Origin: Actinoplanes flavus | Lineage (GTDB): Bacteria; Actinomycetota; Actinomycetes; Mycobacteriales; Micromonosporaceae | Direction of reading: 5' to 3' | DNA length: 64,000 nucleotides | NCBI RefSeq assembly: GCF_017592555.1 | Contig: NZ_JAGFNS010000031.1 | Location: 57,389 to 121,388 of the forward strand | Shown: positions 43,779-52,317 of the stretch, one piece after another | How positions within the stretch are numbered: position 1 is the first letter of the stretch | Layout: each line of letters starts with the position of its first letter | Translations under genes and position numbers: made by a program | The notes under the pieces: generated by a model | What the model saw: the letters and a program-made list of their open reading frames with translations, nothing else | What the model was told of the DNA's origin: nothing | Databases searched by the model: none

Positions 43779-43915
43779 CGGCCGTAGCGCGCCCGCCGGG
43801 CCGAGGCGGCCCCTCACGGCCGTAGCGCGCCCGCCGGGCCGAGGCGGCCCCTCACGGCCGTAGCGCGCCCGCCGGGCCGAGGCGGCCCCTCACGGCCGCA
43901 GCGCGCCCGCCGCGC
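43779..43915. repeat. 38-bp tandem repeat, 3.6 copies
   Basis: Units start at 43779, 43817, 43855 and 43893 (partial, with T to C). Each begins CGGCCGTAGCGCGCCCGCC and ends GGCCCCTCA. Part of a 413-base gap (43692-44104) with no gene. Confidence 0.9.
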
Positions 43916-43922
43916 TTCCGCT

Positions 43923-43974
43923 GCGATCTTGGACGTTTTCCCACCGCTGGGGGTGGTCAATCGTTCAAGATCGC
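43923..43974. repeat. 48-bp double-hairpin element, solitary copy
   Basis: GATCTTGGACG and CGTTCAAGATC form the outer arms and CCACC/GGTGG the inner hairpin, flanked by GC on both sides. Four more copies lie at 63616-63983. Confidence 0.85.
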
Positions 43975-44041
43975 GCCGGGGGAGTCGCGGCTAGCTGAAC
44001 AAGAGCGACCACATTGCGAGTGAACCAGCGGGGGTTTCACC

Positions 44042-44105
44042 CAGCGGGTGCCTCGGTCAGCGGGGGCCTCGGTCAGTGGGGGTTTCGGTCAGCGGGTGCC
44101 TCGGT
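44042..44105. repeat. 16-bp tandem repeat, four copies
   Basis: CAGCGGGTGCCTCGGT and variants repeat at 44042, 44058, 44074 and 44090, running up to the stop codon of the next gene, with a degenerate copy before. Confidence 0.85.
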
Positions 44106-44893
44106 CAGCGGGGCATGAAGACCAGGCGGTCTCGGAACTGGGCCAGCTTTTCCGGAGTGAGGCCGTCGCAGTAGATCAGCAGCTCGTCCGGGCTGGTGAA
44201 ACCGTTGTGCAGGTCGCGGGCCTCGACGATGCGGTCGGCGAGGGGGCGCTCGATGCGCAGGGCGCGGGCCAGCCACTCGGCGGGGACGTGGTTGACGTCG
44301 ACGAGGCCGCCGTCGTCGTACTCCCGGCCCGGCAGGTCGGGACGGCCGATCATCAGCTCGGACGCGATCGACGGCTGCTCGGTCTGGACCCGGCGGGCCT
44401 CCTCCCGGCGGGCGGCCCGCCACTGTGCGCGGGCCAGCGCCGGATCGACGGCCGGCGCGGGGTTCCAGTCCGGGCGCGGCGGCGGGTAGTGGGTCAGGCG
44501 CGGGCGGGGCCTGGCTCGTCCGTACGCGGGAGGTTGGGTCCGGGGTTGGGGGTTTCGCTGGAAGAACTCGGCCCGGACCCGCTGCTGGAGGAAGCCGACG
44601 TGGAACGTCCCGACCACCCACAGGACGAGGGAGACCATGCTGAGCAGGACGGCCACCGTCGACTCCGAGCCGTCACCCGTCACCGCCGAGCCCGCGCAGT
44701 TGGCGAAGAATGCTACGAAGTAGACGCCGGAGAGGATCAGGTGTGTCCGCGAGCGGAGCTTGATCGCACCGGCCAGCACCATCGGGGCGGTGCCCAGCCC
44801 GCAGGTCAGCAACGGGACGAGGAACCACCAGAAGGTGACCGGTGGTTCCGGTGGTCGCTGCCATCCGGCACGGGCTCGCGGATCGGGCTGCAT
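44105..44893 (-). CDS. Membrane protein with C-terminal helix-hairpin-helix (ComEA-like) domain
   Basis: A 262-residue protein. Three to four hydrophobic segments lie in residues 20-105 (FWWFLVPLLTCGLG and others). A Pro/Arg-rich linker (110-175) follows, then a C-terminal helix-hairpin-helix-type region (LVDVNHVPAEWLARAL then RIVEARDLHNGFTSPDELLIY). In ComEA/type II secretion proteins such a domain binds DNA or protein. Its role here is unknown. ATG at 44893. Confidence 0.8.
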   Translation of the reverse strand: MQPDPRARAGWQRPPEPPVTFWWFLVPLLTCGLGTAPMVLAGAIKLRSRTHLILSGVYFVAFFANCAGSAVTGDGSESTVAVLLSMVSLVLWVVGTFHVGFLQQRVRAEFFQRNPQPRTQPPAYGRARPRPRLTHYPPPRPDWNPAPAVDPALARAQWRAARREEARRVQTEQPSIASELMIGRPDLPGREYDDGGLVDVNHVPAEWLARALRIERPLADRIVEARDLHNGFTSPDELLIYCDGLTPEKLAQFRDRLVFMPR

Positions 44894-44931
44894 GCCCCGA
44901 CGTTAGGACCGGACATCAAGTGACCGCCAGG

Positions 44932-45003
44932 GTCAGCGCCGCGACCGGGGTGAGTGGCCGCCGGTCAGCGTCGTGACCAGGGCGAGAGGCCGCCGGTCAG
45001 CGG
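44932..45003. repeat. 32-bp direct repeat overlapping the 3' end of a YcxB-like gene
   Basis: Two imperfect copies beginning GTCAGCG at 44932 and 44964, and the start of a third at 44996. They duplicate the coding end (LTGGLSPWSRR) just past its stop at 44965. Confidence 0.6.
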
Positions 45004-45462
45004 CGGGAGCAGGGCGCGTTGCCGGAGGAAGTGGTCGAGGACCGCGTCGGAGGCCGGGAACTCCGGGCGGGGCAGGTCGACGGGGGCCGAGACGTCCAGC
45101 GTCAGGCGGTAACGGTCCGGATGGGTGGCGACCGAACGGACCAGCGACCAGTTCCACGTCTTGCGGCTCTCCGCCGTGCGGACCTCGAAGCCGTCGTCGG
45201 TGACGGTCCAGGTCTCCGGAAGTGGCAGCCGCCCCGGCCGGACCTGGTGCGGGCGGGTGCGGATCTCGATGCCGATCGCGCTCAGGCTGGTGACCGCCAG
45301 GACGGCGGCGGCCACGGTGACCGGGCCCGGAGCGCCCAGCCACAGGCCGAGCCCTGTTCCGGCGGCACCGGCCACGACGAGCGGCGCGGCGAGCGGGATG
45401 GACCGCAGCGGGCCCCGGCGCAGTGCGGGCAACGGCTCGTTCCGCACGATCTCGAGGTGCAT
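44965..45462 (-). CDS. YcxB-like membrane protein (downstream paralogue)
   Basis: A 165-residue protein with two hydrophobic segments (about 22-60) and a C-terminal YcxB-like beta domain (WTVTDDGFEVRTAESRKTWNW, then RYRLTLDV and FPASDAVLDHFLRQR). It lies two bases after the stop of a gene with the same plan, so the pair arose by tandem duplication and probably acts together. The function of YcxB-like proteins is unknown. ATG at 45462. Confidence 0.82.
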   Translation of the reverse strand: MHLEIVRNEPLPALRRGPLRSIPLAAPLVVAGAAGTGLGLWLGAPGPVTVAAAVLAVTSLSAIGIEIRTRPHQVRPGRLPLPETWTVTDDGFEVRTAESRKTWNWSLVRSVATHPDRYRLTLDVSAPVDLPRPEFPASDAVLDHFLRQRALLPPLTGGLSPWSRR

Positions 45463-45464
45463 GA

Positions 45465-46025
45465 TCAGGCCGCCGACGGTTCGGTGGACGGGCCGGCGGT
45501 GGGTTCCGGGCGGTCGGGGCCGATGCTGGATTCCGGACGGTCGACCACCGCGCAGAGGAAGGTCCGCAGCTCGGCGTCCTGCTCCGGGGTGAGCGGCGCC
45601 CGTGGGATGTCGATGATCCCGCCGGTCGCGGTGCGCAGCAGATAGGCGTCGTCCAGCACCCACATCGCGGTGAACACCGACCAGTCGTACTCGATGGACG
45701 ACTCGGTCTTGGACACGACGAGCCGCTCGCCGGTGAGTGCCCAGACGCGCGGGACCAGCGCGGATTCCGGTGCCTCCGGGGGCCGGCGGGCAGCCCGCGC
45801 GGACAGCCACAGTGCGGACCCGATCGCCGCGATCGCCGCGAGAAGCAGCAGGCCGCCGGTCATCAGGGCCTTCGGGCTGAGCTCCCCGCCCAGCACGATG
45901 AACACGGCCAGGAATCCGATCGGGGCGACCGAGGCGAACAGGGGCTTCGCGGCCCGCGAGGTCCGGGCCGGGAACTTGTTCCGGTAGTACTCGGGGGAGC
46001 GGGCGTAGGTGAACTCGATGTGCAC
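45465..46025 (-). CDS. YcxB-like membrane protein (upstream paralogue)
   Basis: A 186-residue protein with N-terminal HIEFTYARSPEYYRNKF, two hydrophobic segments (about 33-75) and a YcxB-like C-terminal domain (RVWALTGERLVVSKTES, then YDWSVFTAMWVLDDAYLL and IPRAPLTPEQDAELRTFL). An acidic Pro-rich tail follows. GTG start at 46025. Co-transcribed with the paralogue at 44965-45462. Confidence 0.85.
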   Translation of the reverse strand: MHIEFTYARSPEYYRNKFPARTSRAAKPLFASVAPIGFLAVFIVLGGELSPKALMTGGLLLLAAIAAIGSALWLSARAARRPPEAPESALVPRVWALTGERLVVSKTESSIEYDWSVFTAMWVLDDAYLLRTATGGIIDIPRAPLTPEQDAELRTFLCAVVDRPESSIGPDRPEPTAGPSTEPSAA

Positions 46026-46039
46026 CGATGGATCCTACG

Positions 46040-46074
46040 AACGTGCCCGCGTCCCGGTGGGACGCGGGCACGTT
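46040..46074 (-). terminator. Perfect 16-bp hairpin after the GH87-type gene
   Basis: Arms AACGTGCCCGCGTCCC and complement with a three-base loop, 14 bases past the stop of the gene at 46089. It also lies just upstream of the YcxB-like gene start and would insulate the two operons. Confidence 0.8.
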
Positions 46075-46088
46075 CCTCCCCGTGCCGC

Positions 46089-49000
46089 TCAGTTACGCGT
46101 GATGGTGAAGGTGGTCGTCGGGTTCTCGATGTCGCGGTAGTTGTCGCTCAACTGCAGGTTGGTGAAGGTGGCCGAGCCGACCGCCGGCCCCTGGCCCGCC
46201 TCCGGCATCGGGTTGGCCCAGATGCCGTAGCCGGACTTGGCGTCGAACTGGTCGCCGCTCTTCCTCGCGCCGGTGATCGACACGTTCGTGAAGACCGTGT
46301 CCTTGATCGGGTTCTGCGGTTGGCCGCCCACGTAGTTGGTCTGGAACATGATCCCGGAGTAGGTGGGGTCGACGATGTCGACGTTGTTCACCCGGATGCC
46401 CTGGAACACCTTGGACGCCGAGAACACCCAGATCGCCGGGAACACCTGGTTGCCCCAGAAGTGGCCGCCGGCCCGGACGATCGAGATGTTCTCGAACACG
46501 GTCGGCGGGCTGGCGCCGAAACCGTTCATCGGGTAGCCGAAGTCCAGCGAGCTGATCGTGATGCCCGAGTAGACCAGAGTGTCCGCGATGTAGATGTTCT
46601 TGAACGTGTTGGCGTACCCGCCGTAGACCGCGATGCCCGCGGCCCGCCAGGTCAGTGTGGTGGACAGGTTCGAGTAGACGTTGTTGATCTCGTCGGAGCC
46701 GCCGGCGTCGATGGCGGAGAACAGCGCGAAGCTGTCGTCACCGGTGGCCCGGGCGTCGTTGTTGTCGACCAGGTTGTCGGTGCTGCCGTTGGTCATGTTG
46801 ACGCCGTCGGCGAACATGTTCCGGATCCGCGAGTTGGTGATCTTCATCCGGTCGGTGTTCGCGCCCCAGTAGAGGCACACCGTGTGCTCGGCCCAGATGT
46901 TGTCGATCGTGATGTCGGCGACGTTGGCCAGGTCGAACACCTTGCCGGGGCCGTCGATGCGGATCGTGTAGTTGCCGAAGAACGCGAAGTTCGCGAACGT
47001 CGAGCCGTTGGCGGTGGCGTCGGCCCGGAAGCCGGCGTCCGTCTCGGACTGGGTGGACGGGGTGTGGAAGCGGGTGTACCAGGGGCCCGCGCCGATCACG
47101 TTGAGCTTGCGCCCGTACACCTGGAACTTGTTGCTCGTCTGGTAGTCGCCGGCCGGCAGGTAGACGCCCAGCTTGGTGGCGTCCTGACGGGCGGCGTCCA
47201 GGGCGTTCTGCACCGACTGGTGATCGAACCCGGCCGGCACGACATAGCGGGACGGATCCGGGTTGGCGATCGGAGCGACCTGCTCCAGGTTGATGAAGTC
47301 GACGGCGATGTTGCCCGAGTTGACGGCATCCTTCTGCAACTTGACGGTACTTCCGGCCGGGAACGATCCGGTCAACATGATGTTGGCTTCGTCGTAGATG
47401 TGGCGCGGACCGGTCCCCGAGTTCTGCGGGTTGGTCTCGTTGCCGTACAGCCACGCGTACTTCGAGGTCAGCGGCAGCGTCCGGTTGAGCGTGCCGTTGA
47501 CGTACACGTTGATCGAGCTGGTCGTGCCGTCCGGGATGGAGAACCGGGCCACCACCGTGTTGGTCGCCGCGCGGGTGGTCCACTGCACGTACGAGCCGGT
47601 CTGGTTCAGCGTGACCGCCTTGCGGCCGGACGCCTCGCCGGCCAGGTCACCGACGGTCCGGTTCGGGCCGACGACCTGCGCGCCGCCGCCGGTCTGACCG
47701 TCCTCGGCCTCGTACATGTCGTACGGCATGTTCGCGCCACGCCCCACGAAGAACGGCTTCTCGCTGGTGTTGTTGCCCTGCTTCACCGGCAGTTCGTTGG
47801 TGTCGTTCGCGACCACCGTCCGAACCGTGTACTTGCCGTTGACCGCGGTCCAGGTGCCCAGGTTGATCGACGGCGACGAGGCGCCGGGGGCCAGGGTGCC
47901 GCTCCACGAGCCGGTGAACGTCTTCACCACGGTGGCGCCGTTCAGGATCGTCACGGTGACGCCGTGCGCGCCGCTGCCGCTGGCCGCGGTGCCCTGGTTC
48001 CGCAGCGTCGCCGCGAAGGTGACCGTGTTGCCGGCCGCCGGGTTGCCCGGGGACCAGGAGACCACCGAGGCGACCAGGTCGGAACTGCTGACCGGTGCCA
48101 CGACCAGATTGTTCGGGCTGGTGTAGGCGTTGTTCGCGTCGTTGGTCTCGATGACCGTGTTCGCCTCGTCGACCTTCGCGCCGATCGGGTAGGTGCCCGC
48201 GTCCCGCGCTCCGATCGAGGCGGTGACCGTCGCGGTGGCGCCGGCCGCCAGAGCGCCTACCGAGGCGGTGCCGGCCTTCGTCGTACCCAGGTAGAAGTTG
48301 ACGTCGGAGGCGGGGGACGCGGCCGTGCCCGCGTTACGCACCGTGGCGGACAGCGTGATCGCGTCGGTCTCGACGGGCGTCGCCGGGGAGACCGTGATGC
48401 CGGTGACCGTGAGGTCCGGGTTCGGCGCCGGGGTGCCGATGACCTGGAGTTCGGCGACCTGGCCGCTGGGCGCGCCGGTGTTGGCGGTGAAGGACAGACG
48501 GACGTCCGCGGTGGTCGCGCTCACCGGCACGGTCACCGTGTTGCCACTCGCCGGCTGGAAGCTGTACGTCGCGGAGCCCACGATCGTGGTGTACGCGGAC
48601 GCCGACTGCTCCCGGCCGAGGATCGCGAACGTCTGCTGCCGCGCACCCCATTCGGTCGCCGGGTTCAGCTTGACCACCACCGACGACACGGTGGCGTTGG
48701 CGCCCAGCTTGACCGTGAGGTTCGCCGGGTACGCGCTGCCCTCCCAGTAGGTGGCGGTGTCGTTGTCGTTCGCGTTCGTGGCCACGAAGGTGTGGATCAC
48801 CGAGGACGCCTCGATCGGCTTGCCGACCGCCAGGTTCGTGCCGTTCTGCGGCGTCCCGGTCCGGGTGACCGTGTTGCTGGCGGCCGACTCGTTTCCGGCC
48901 GCGTCACGGGCCTTCACGTAGTAGGCGACGGTCGCCGTGTCCGGCTGGCTGTCGGTGTACGTGGTTCCGGTGACCGTGGTCCGCAAGGTCCCGTTGGCGT

Positions 49001-49919
49001 ACACGTTGTAGCCGGTCACGCCCACGTTGTCGGTCGACGCGCCCCAGGCCAGGCGGATCTGCCCGCTCGCCGGGGTGGTGTAGGACAGCGTCCCCGGGGT
49101 GGTCGGCGCCTGCGTGTCCCCGGTGGCGCCGGTACGGGTGACCGTGGCGCTGTTCGCCGACACGTTGCCGGCCGCGTCCCTGGCCCGCACGTGGTAGGCG
49201 ACCGTGGCGCTGTCCGGCTGGTTGTCGGTGAAGGTCAGCACGTTCCCGGCGACGGACGTGCGCAGCACCCCGTTGGCGTAGACGTCGTAGCCGGTGACGC
49301 CCACGTTGTCGGTCGACGCGTTCCAGGTGAGCCGGATCTGCCCGCTCGCCGGTTCGGTGTAGGCGAGGCCGCCCGGCGCGCTCGGCGCCTGGCTGTCCCC
49401 GCTCACCGGGCCGTAGACCTCCAGCTCGGAGAGCTGCCCGGCGGGCCAGGCCGTGTTGCCGGTGAAGTTCAGCCGGACGAACCGGGCGCTCGCGGTGGTG
49501 AAGTCGATGGTCACCGTGTTGCCCGAGGACGGGTTGAAGCTGTACCCGGCGCTCGCCTTGAGGGTGCTGAACGAGCCGCCGTCGGTGCTGCCCTGAATGG
49601 ACAGCGTCTGGGTGCGGGTGTTCCAGGCGGTGGCCGGCGGCAGCTTGAGGACGGCCTGGTTGACCGGGGTCGACGTGCCGAGGTCGACCTGGAGCCACTG
49701 CGGGAAGGCGTTGTTGCCGCTCTCCCAGTAGGTGTTGGCGTTGCCGTCGCCGGCGTTCCCGGCCGGGTAGACGTCGGTGAAGCTGGAGGCGCTGAAGGTC
49801 TTGCCGGCCGCGAGGTTCGGTCCGGCGGCCATCGAGGGCGGGGCGTGCACGAGGGCGGCTATCAAGCCGGCGGCCGTGGCCGCGGCTATCAACCTGAATC
49901 TGGACATGCGGGAGCGCAC
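46089..49919 (-). CDS. Large secreted GH87-type alpha-1,3-glucanase/mycodextranase, multi-domain
   Basis: A 1276-residue exported protein. In order: signal peptide (1-32), F5/8-type discoidin domain (~33-170), two fibronectin III domains (~175-355), second discoidin domain (~360-495), two CARDB-like domains (~500-725), a CBM6-like module (~735-860; YEAEDG) and a right-handed beta-helix (~870-1276). The helix holds D1038 (FADGVN) and D1061/D1062 (RATGDD), 23 residues apart, the same spacing as I recall for the three catalytic Asp of characterised GH87 enzymes. Substrate: alpha-1,3-glucan or alternating 1,3/1,4-glucan of fungal walls. GTG start with GGAAG upstream. Last gene of the locus. No catalytic test is possible from sequence. 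Confidence 0.8.
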   Translation of the reverse strand: MRSRMSRFRLIAAATAAGLIAALVHAPPSMAAGPNLAAGKTFSASSFTDVYPAGNAGDGNANTYWESGNNAFPQWLQVDLGTSTPVNQAVLKLPPATAWNTRTQTLSIQGSTDGGSFSTLKASAGYSFNPSSGNTVTIDFTTASARFVRLNFTGNTAWPAGQLSELEVYGPVSGDSQAPSAPGGLAYTEPASGQIRLTWNASTDNVGVTGYDVYANGVLRTSVAGNVLTFTDNQPDSATVAYHVRARDAAGNVSANSATVTRTGATGDTQAPTTPGTLSYTTPASGQIRLAWGASTDNVGVTGYNVYANGTLRTTVTGTTYTDSQPDTATVAYYVKARDAAGNESAASNTVTRTGTPQNGTNLAVGKPIEASSVIHTFVATNANDNDTATYWEGSAYPANLTVKLGANATVSSVVVKLNPATEWGARQQTFAILGREQSASAYTTIVGSATYSFQPASGNTVTVPVSATTADVRLSFTANTGAPSGQVAELQVIGTPAPNPDLTVTGITVSPATPVETDAITLSATVRNAGTAASPASDVNFYLGTTKAGTASVGALAAGATATVTASIGARDAGTYPIGAKVDEANTVIETNDANNAYTSPNNLVVAPVSSSDLVASVVSWSPGNPAAGNTVTFAATLRNQGTAASGSGAHGVTVTILNGATVVKTFTGSWSGTLAPGASSPSINLGTWTAVNGKYTVRTVVANDTNELPVKQGNNTSEKPFFVGRGANMPYDMYEAEDGQTGGGAQVVGPNRTVGDLAGEASGRKAVTLNQTGSYVQWTTRAATNTVVARFSIPDGTTSSINVYVNGTLNRTLPLTSKYAWLYGNETNPQNSGTGPRHIYDEANIMLTGSFPAGSTVKLQKDAVNSGNIAVDFINLEQVAPIANPDPSRYVVPAGFDHQSVQNALDAARQDATKLGVYLPAGDYQTSNKFQVYGRKLNVIGAGPWYTRFHTPSTQSETDAGFRADATANGSTFANFAFFGNYTIRIDGPGKVFDLANVADITIDNIWAEHTVCLYWGANTDRMKITNSRIRNMFADGVNMTNGSTDNLVDNNDARATGDDSFALFSAIDAGGSDEINNVYSNLSTTLTWRAAGIAVYGGYANTFKNIYIADTLVYSGITISSLDFGYPMNGFGASPPTVFENISIVRAGGHFWGNQVFPAIWVFSASKVFQGIRVNNVDIVDPTYSGIMFQTNYVGGQPQNPIKDTVFTNVSITGARKSGDQFDAKSGYGIWANPMPEAGQGPAVGSATFTNLQLSDNYRDIENPTTTFTITRN

Positions 49920-49941
49920 CTTTCTTCCACGAGAGGTGAAA

Positions 49942-49975
49942 CCGGCGGGCGACCCGGTGGAGAGCCGCCCGCCGG
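49942..49975 (-). terminator. Hairpin between the two GH87-type genes
   Basis: A 10-bp stem CCGGCGGGCG/CGCCCGCCGG with a 14-base loop right after the stop of the upstream gene. It lacks a T-run, so it may only attenuate read-through or protect the mRNA end. Confidence 0.5.
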
Positions 49976-49979
49976 CGTA

Positions 49980-52247
49980 TCAGGAGGCGTAGACCTCGAA
50001 CTCGGAGAGCTGACCCGCCGGCCAGCCGGTGTTGCCGGTGAAGGTGAGCCGCAGGAACCGCTGGTTCGTGCTCACCGGGATGGTCACCGTGTTGCCGCTC
50101 GCCGGGTTGAACGTGTATCCGGCCGAGCTCTTCACGGTGCTGTAGGCGGATCCGTCACCGCTGCCCAGGACCGACAGGGTCTGGGTACGGGTGGCCCAGG
50201 CGGCCGGCGGCGGCAGTTTCAGGACGATCCGCGCGACCGGGCGGCTCTGCCCGAGGTCGACGGTGATCGACTGGGGGAACGCGTTGTTGGTGCTCTCCCA
50301 GTAGGTGCTCGCGTTGCCGTCGACCGCGTTGCCCGGTCCGTAGACGTCGGCCTGACCGGTCGCGGTCACCGGCCGTCCCGCCGCGAGGTTGCCGGCCGGG
50401 GGAGTGGTGGTCGGCGGGGTGGTCGGGGTGGTCGGGGTGGTGTTCCCGTATCGCGGAGCGGGCCACGGCCCGCAGTACGGGCCGGCCGTCTGCCAGCCCG
50501 AGTTCCCGCCGCCGTCGGTGATCGCCAGACCGGAGCCGACACAGCTGTAGGTCGGCGGATTCTGCGCGATCCCGCTCGCCCGGACGCCGGTGAACCGCGC
50601 GGTGACCGGGGCCTGCGCCTGGAGCGCGAAGGTGCCCGCGCCCGCGATGGTGACGTTGGTCAGGTTCAGCCCGGTGGTCTGGTTGCCGATCCACTGGATC
50701 GCCGCGTACGAGCTGTCCAGGATGTCGGTGTCGGTCACGTTGATGGTGGCGCCGGTGATCGCCCCCTGGTCCGGCCAGAACCACAGCGCCCCGATGCCGA
50801 AGTTCCAGTTGTAGTCGGAGTTGCCGGCCCGGATCAGGGTGTTGCGGGCCAGCGTCCAGGTGCCGGCCACCGCGGTCGGCCCGGTGACGCCCGGATAGCG
50901 GTTGCCGACGTGGATGCCGCCGCCGTTGGTCACCGACTCGCTGACCACGTTGTCGGTCATCACGATGTCCCGGCCGCCGTAGCTGACCAGGTGGTTCGCC
51001 AGGATCGGGGCGACGATGGTGTTGTGGGTGAACGCGTTGCCGACGTTCGGCGTGTTCTCCGCCCACATGGCCAGCGCGTCGTCACCGGTGTTGCGGACGA
51101 ACGTGTTGGTGACCGTCGAGTTGGTGACGCCGATGTGGAAGTTCACGCCGTCGGCGGTCTGGTCCAGGATCCGGCTGTTGCGGATGGTGAACCGGTCCAT
51201 CGGCCCGTCCATCCACGCGCCGACCTTGGTGTGCTGCATCCAGACGTTGTCGATCACCGAGTTCGACATGGCGCCGCCGAACGCGTTGACCTGATGCTCG
51301 TCGACCCGTTCCTGGATGTCGCCGATGATCGCCAGGTCCTTGACGGTCACGTTCTGGCTGGGACCGCCCTGGTTGGTGTACTTGCCGTAGATGCCGGCCG
51401 CCTGATCGCGCTGGGTGGGGTGCCGGCCGCCGAGCACGGTGTGCCAGGGACCCGCCCCGGCCAGCGTGACCCGGTCGACGATGACGTGGCTGTACAGGGT
51501 GAAGGCGCCCGGCGGGACGTAGACGACCCGGCCCGAGGCGGCGCCGGCGTTCACCGCCGCCTGGAACTTCGCGGTCGAGTCGGTGGCGCCGGTCGGGTCG
51601 GCGCCGTAGTCGGCCACCACGTCGATGGCGCCGGACGGCTTGCCGATCGGGTCCGGCACGTTCTCGAAGTCGGCCAGGTCGATGGTGAAACTCGGGGACA
51701 GGGCGGTCGACGCGACCTGGATCCGGATCTTCGTACCGGCCGGGTAGGTGGTCCCGAACAGGGTCCGGGCCTCGTCGTAGAAGTGGTGCGGCCGGCCGTC
51801 GGCGGGGTTGTTGGTGAACGGGTAGTAGCCGTAGTACCAGGCGTACTTCGAGGTCACCGGCACCGTCTTGATCAGCGTTGATCCGGTGCGCAGGTCGAGG
51901 GAGGCGGTCCGGCCGTCCGGGACGCTGTACCGGAAGGTGACCGCGTTGGCCGGTTTCGTGAGGGTGAACTCGACGTACTCACCCGCGGCGTCGAGGGTGA
52001 TCGCCTCCCGGCCGGAGGCCTCCGACGAGAGCGTGCCGTAGGTGCGGTCGGTGCCGGTGGAGACGCCGTTGTGCGCCGCCTTCTCGGCCTCGAACTCGGT
52101 GAACGGCACGGTCGCGCCGCGCCCGGGTACGTCGAACGGGGAGAGCCCGGCGGCCTGCGCCGGGGTGGACTGCCAGGTCACCGCGGTGACGACGGCGGTC
52201 GCGAGGACGGCGGTCAGTGTTGCCAGTGGGACGGTTCGGTTGGCCAT
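49980..52247 (-). CDS. Secreted GH87-type glucanase with CBM6-like and discoidin modules
   Basis: A 755-residue exported protein. Signal peptide (1-33), CBM6-like domain (~48-175; FEAEKAAHNG), a right-handed beta-helix (~185-590), a Thr/Pro linker (~603-617) and a C-terminal discoidin domain (~620-755) follow in order. D366 (TADGVN) and D389/D390 (NTGDD) repeat the 23-residue spacing seen in the neighbouring enzyme. The two catalytic domains are clearly divergent, which suggests different linkage or chain-length preference. The ATG at 52247 has a GGAAGGG site. Part of the alpha-glucan locus. Confidence 0.78.
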   Translation of the reverse strand: MANRTVPLATLTAVLATAVVTAVTWQSTPAQAAGLSPFDVPGRGATVPFTEFEAEKAAHNGVSTGTDRTYGTLSSEASGREAITLDAAGEYVEFTLTKPANAVTFRYSVPDGRTASLDLRTGSTLIKTVPVTSKYAWYYGYYPFTNNPADGRPHHFYDEARTLFGTTYPAGTKIRIQVASTALSPSFTIDLADFENVPDPIGKPSGAIDVVADYGADPTGATDSTAKFQAAVNAGAASGRVVYVPPGAFTLYSHVIVDRVTLAGAGPWHTVLGGRHPTQRDQAAGIYGKYTNQGGPSQNVTVKDLAIIGDIQERVDEHQVNAFGGAMSNSVIDNVWMQHTKVGAWMDGPMDRFTIRNSRILDQTADGVNFHIGVTNSTVTNTFVRNTGDDALAMWAENTPNVGNAFTHNTIVAPILANHLVSYGGRDIVMTDNVVSESVTNGGGIHVGNRYPGVTGPTAVAGTWTLARNTLIRAGNSDYNWNFGIGALWFWPDQGAITGATINVTDTDILDSSYAAIQWIGNQTTGLNLTNVTIAGAGTFALQAQAPVTARFTGVRASGIAQNPPTYSCVGSGLAITDGGGNSGWQTAGPYCGPWPAPRYGNTTPTTPTTPPTTTPPAGNLAAGRPVTATGQADVYGPGNAVDGNASTYWESTNNAFPQSITVDLGQSRPVARIVLKLPPPAAWATRTQTLSVLGSGDGSAYSTVKSSAGYTFNPASGNTVTIPVSTNQRFLRLTFTGNTGWPAGQLSEFEVYAS

Positions 52248-52278
52248 TTTCCCTTCCTTGGTGTGGCCAGCCCCCGAA

Positions 52279-52310
52279 GGGCGTCCCCGGCGGTGGATCC
52301 GGGAACGCCC
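52279..52310 (-). terminator. Hairpin after the GH13 gene
   Basis: A 12-bp stem with one mismatch (GGGCGTCCCCGG against CCGGGAACGCCC), eight-base loop, eight bases past the GH13 stop. The GH87 genes behind it may be transcribed separately or by read-through. Confidence 0.55.
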
Positions 52311-52317
52311 GGTCGCC

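Noticed and set aside
46020..51881. A 1953-residue plus-strand open frame
   Set aside because: It lies antisense to the two GH87-type genes and is composed of Val/Arg/Gly/Asp-rich shadow sequence without domains. The minus-strand genes have signal peptides, motifs and ribosome sites.
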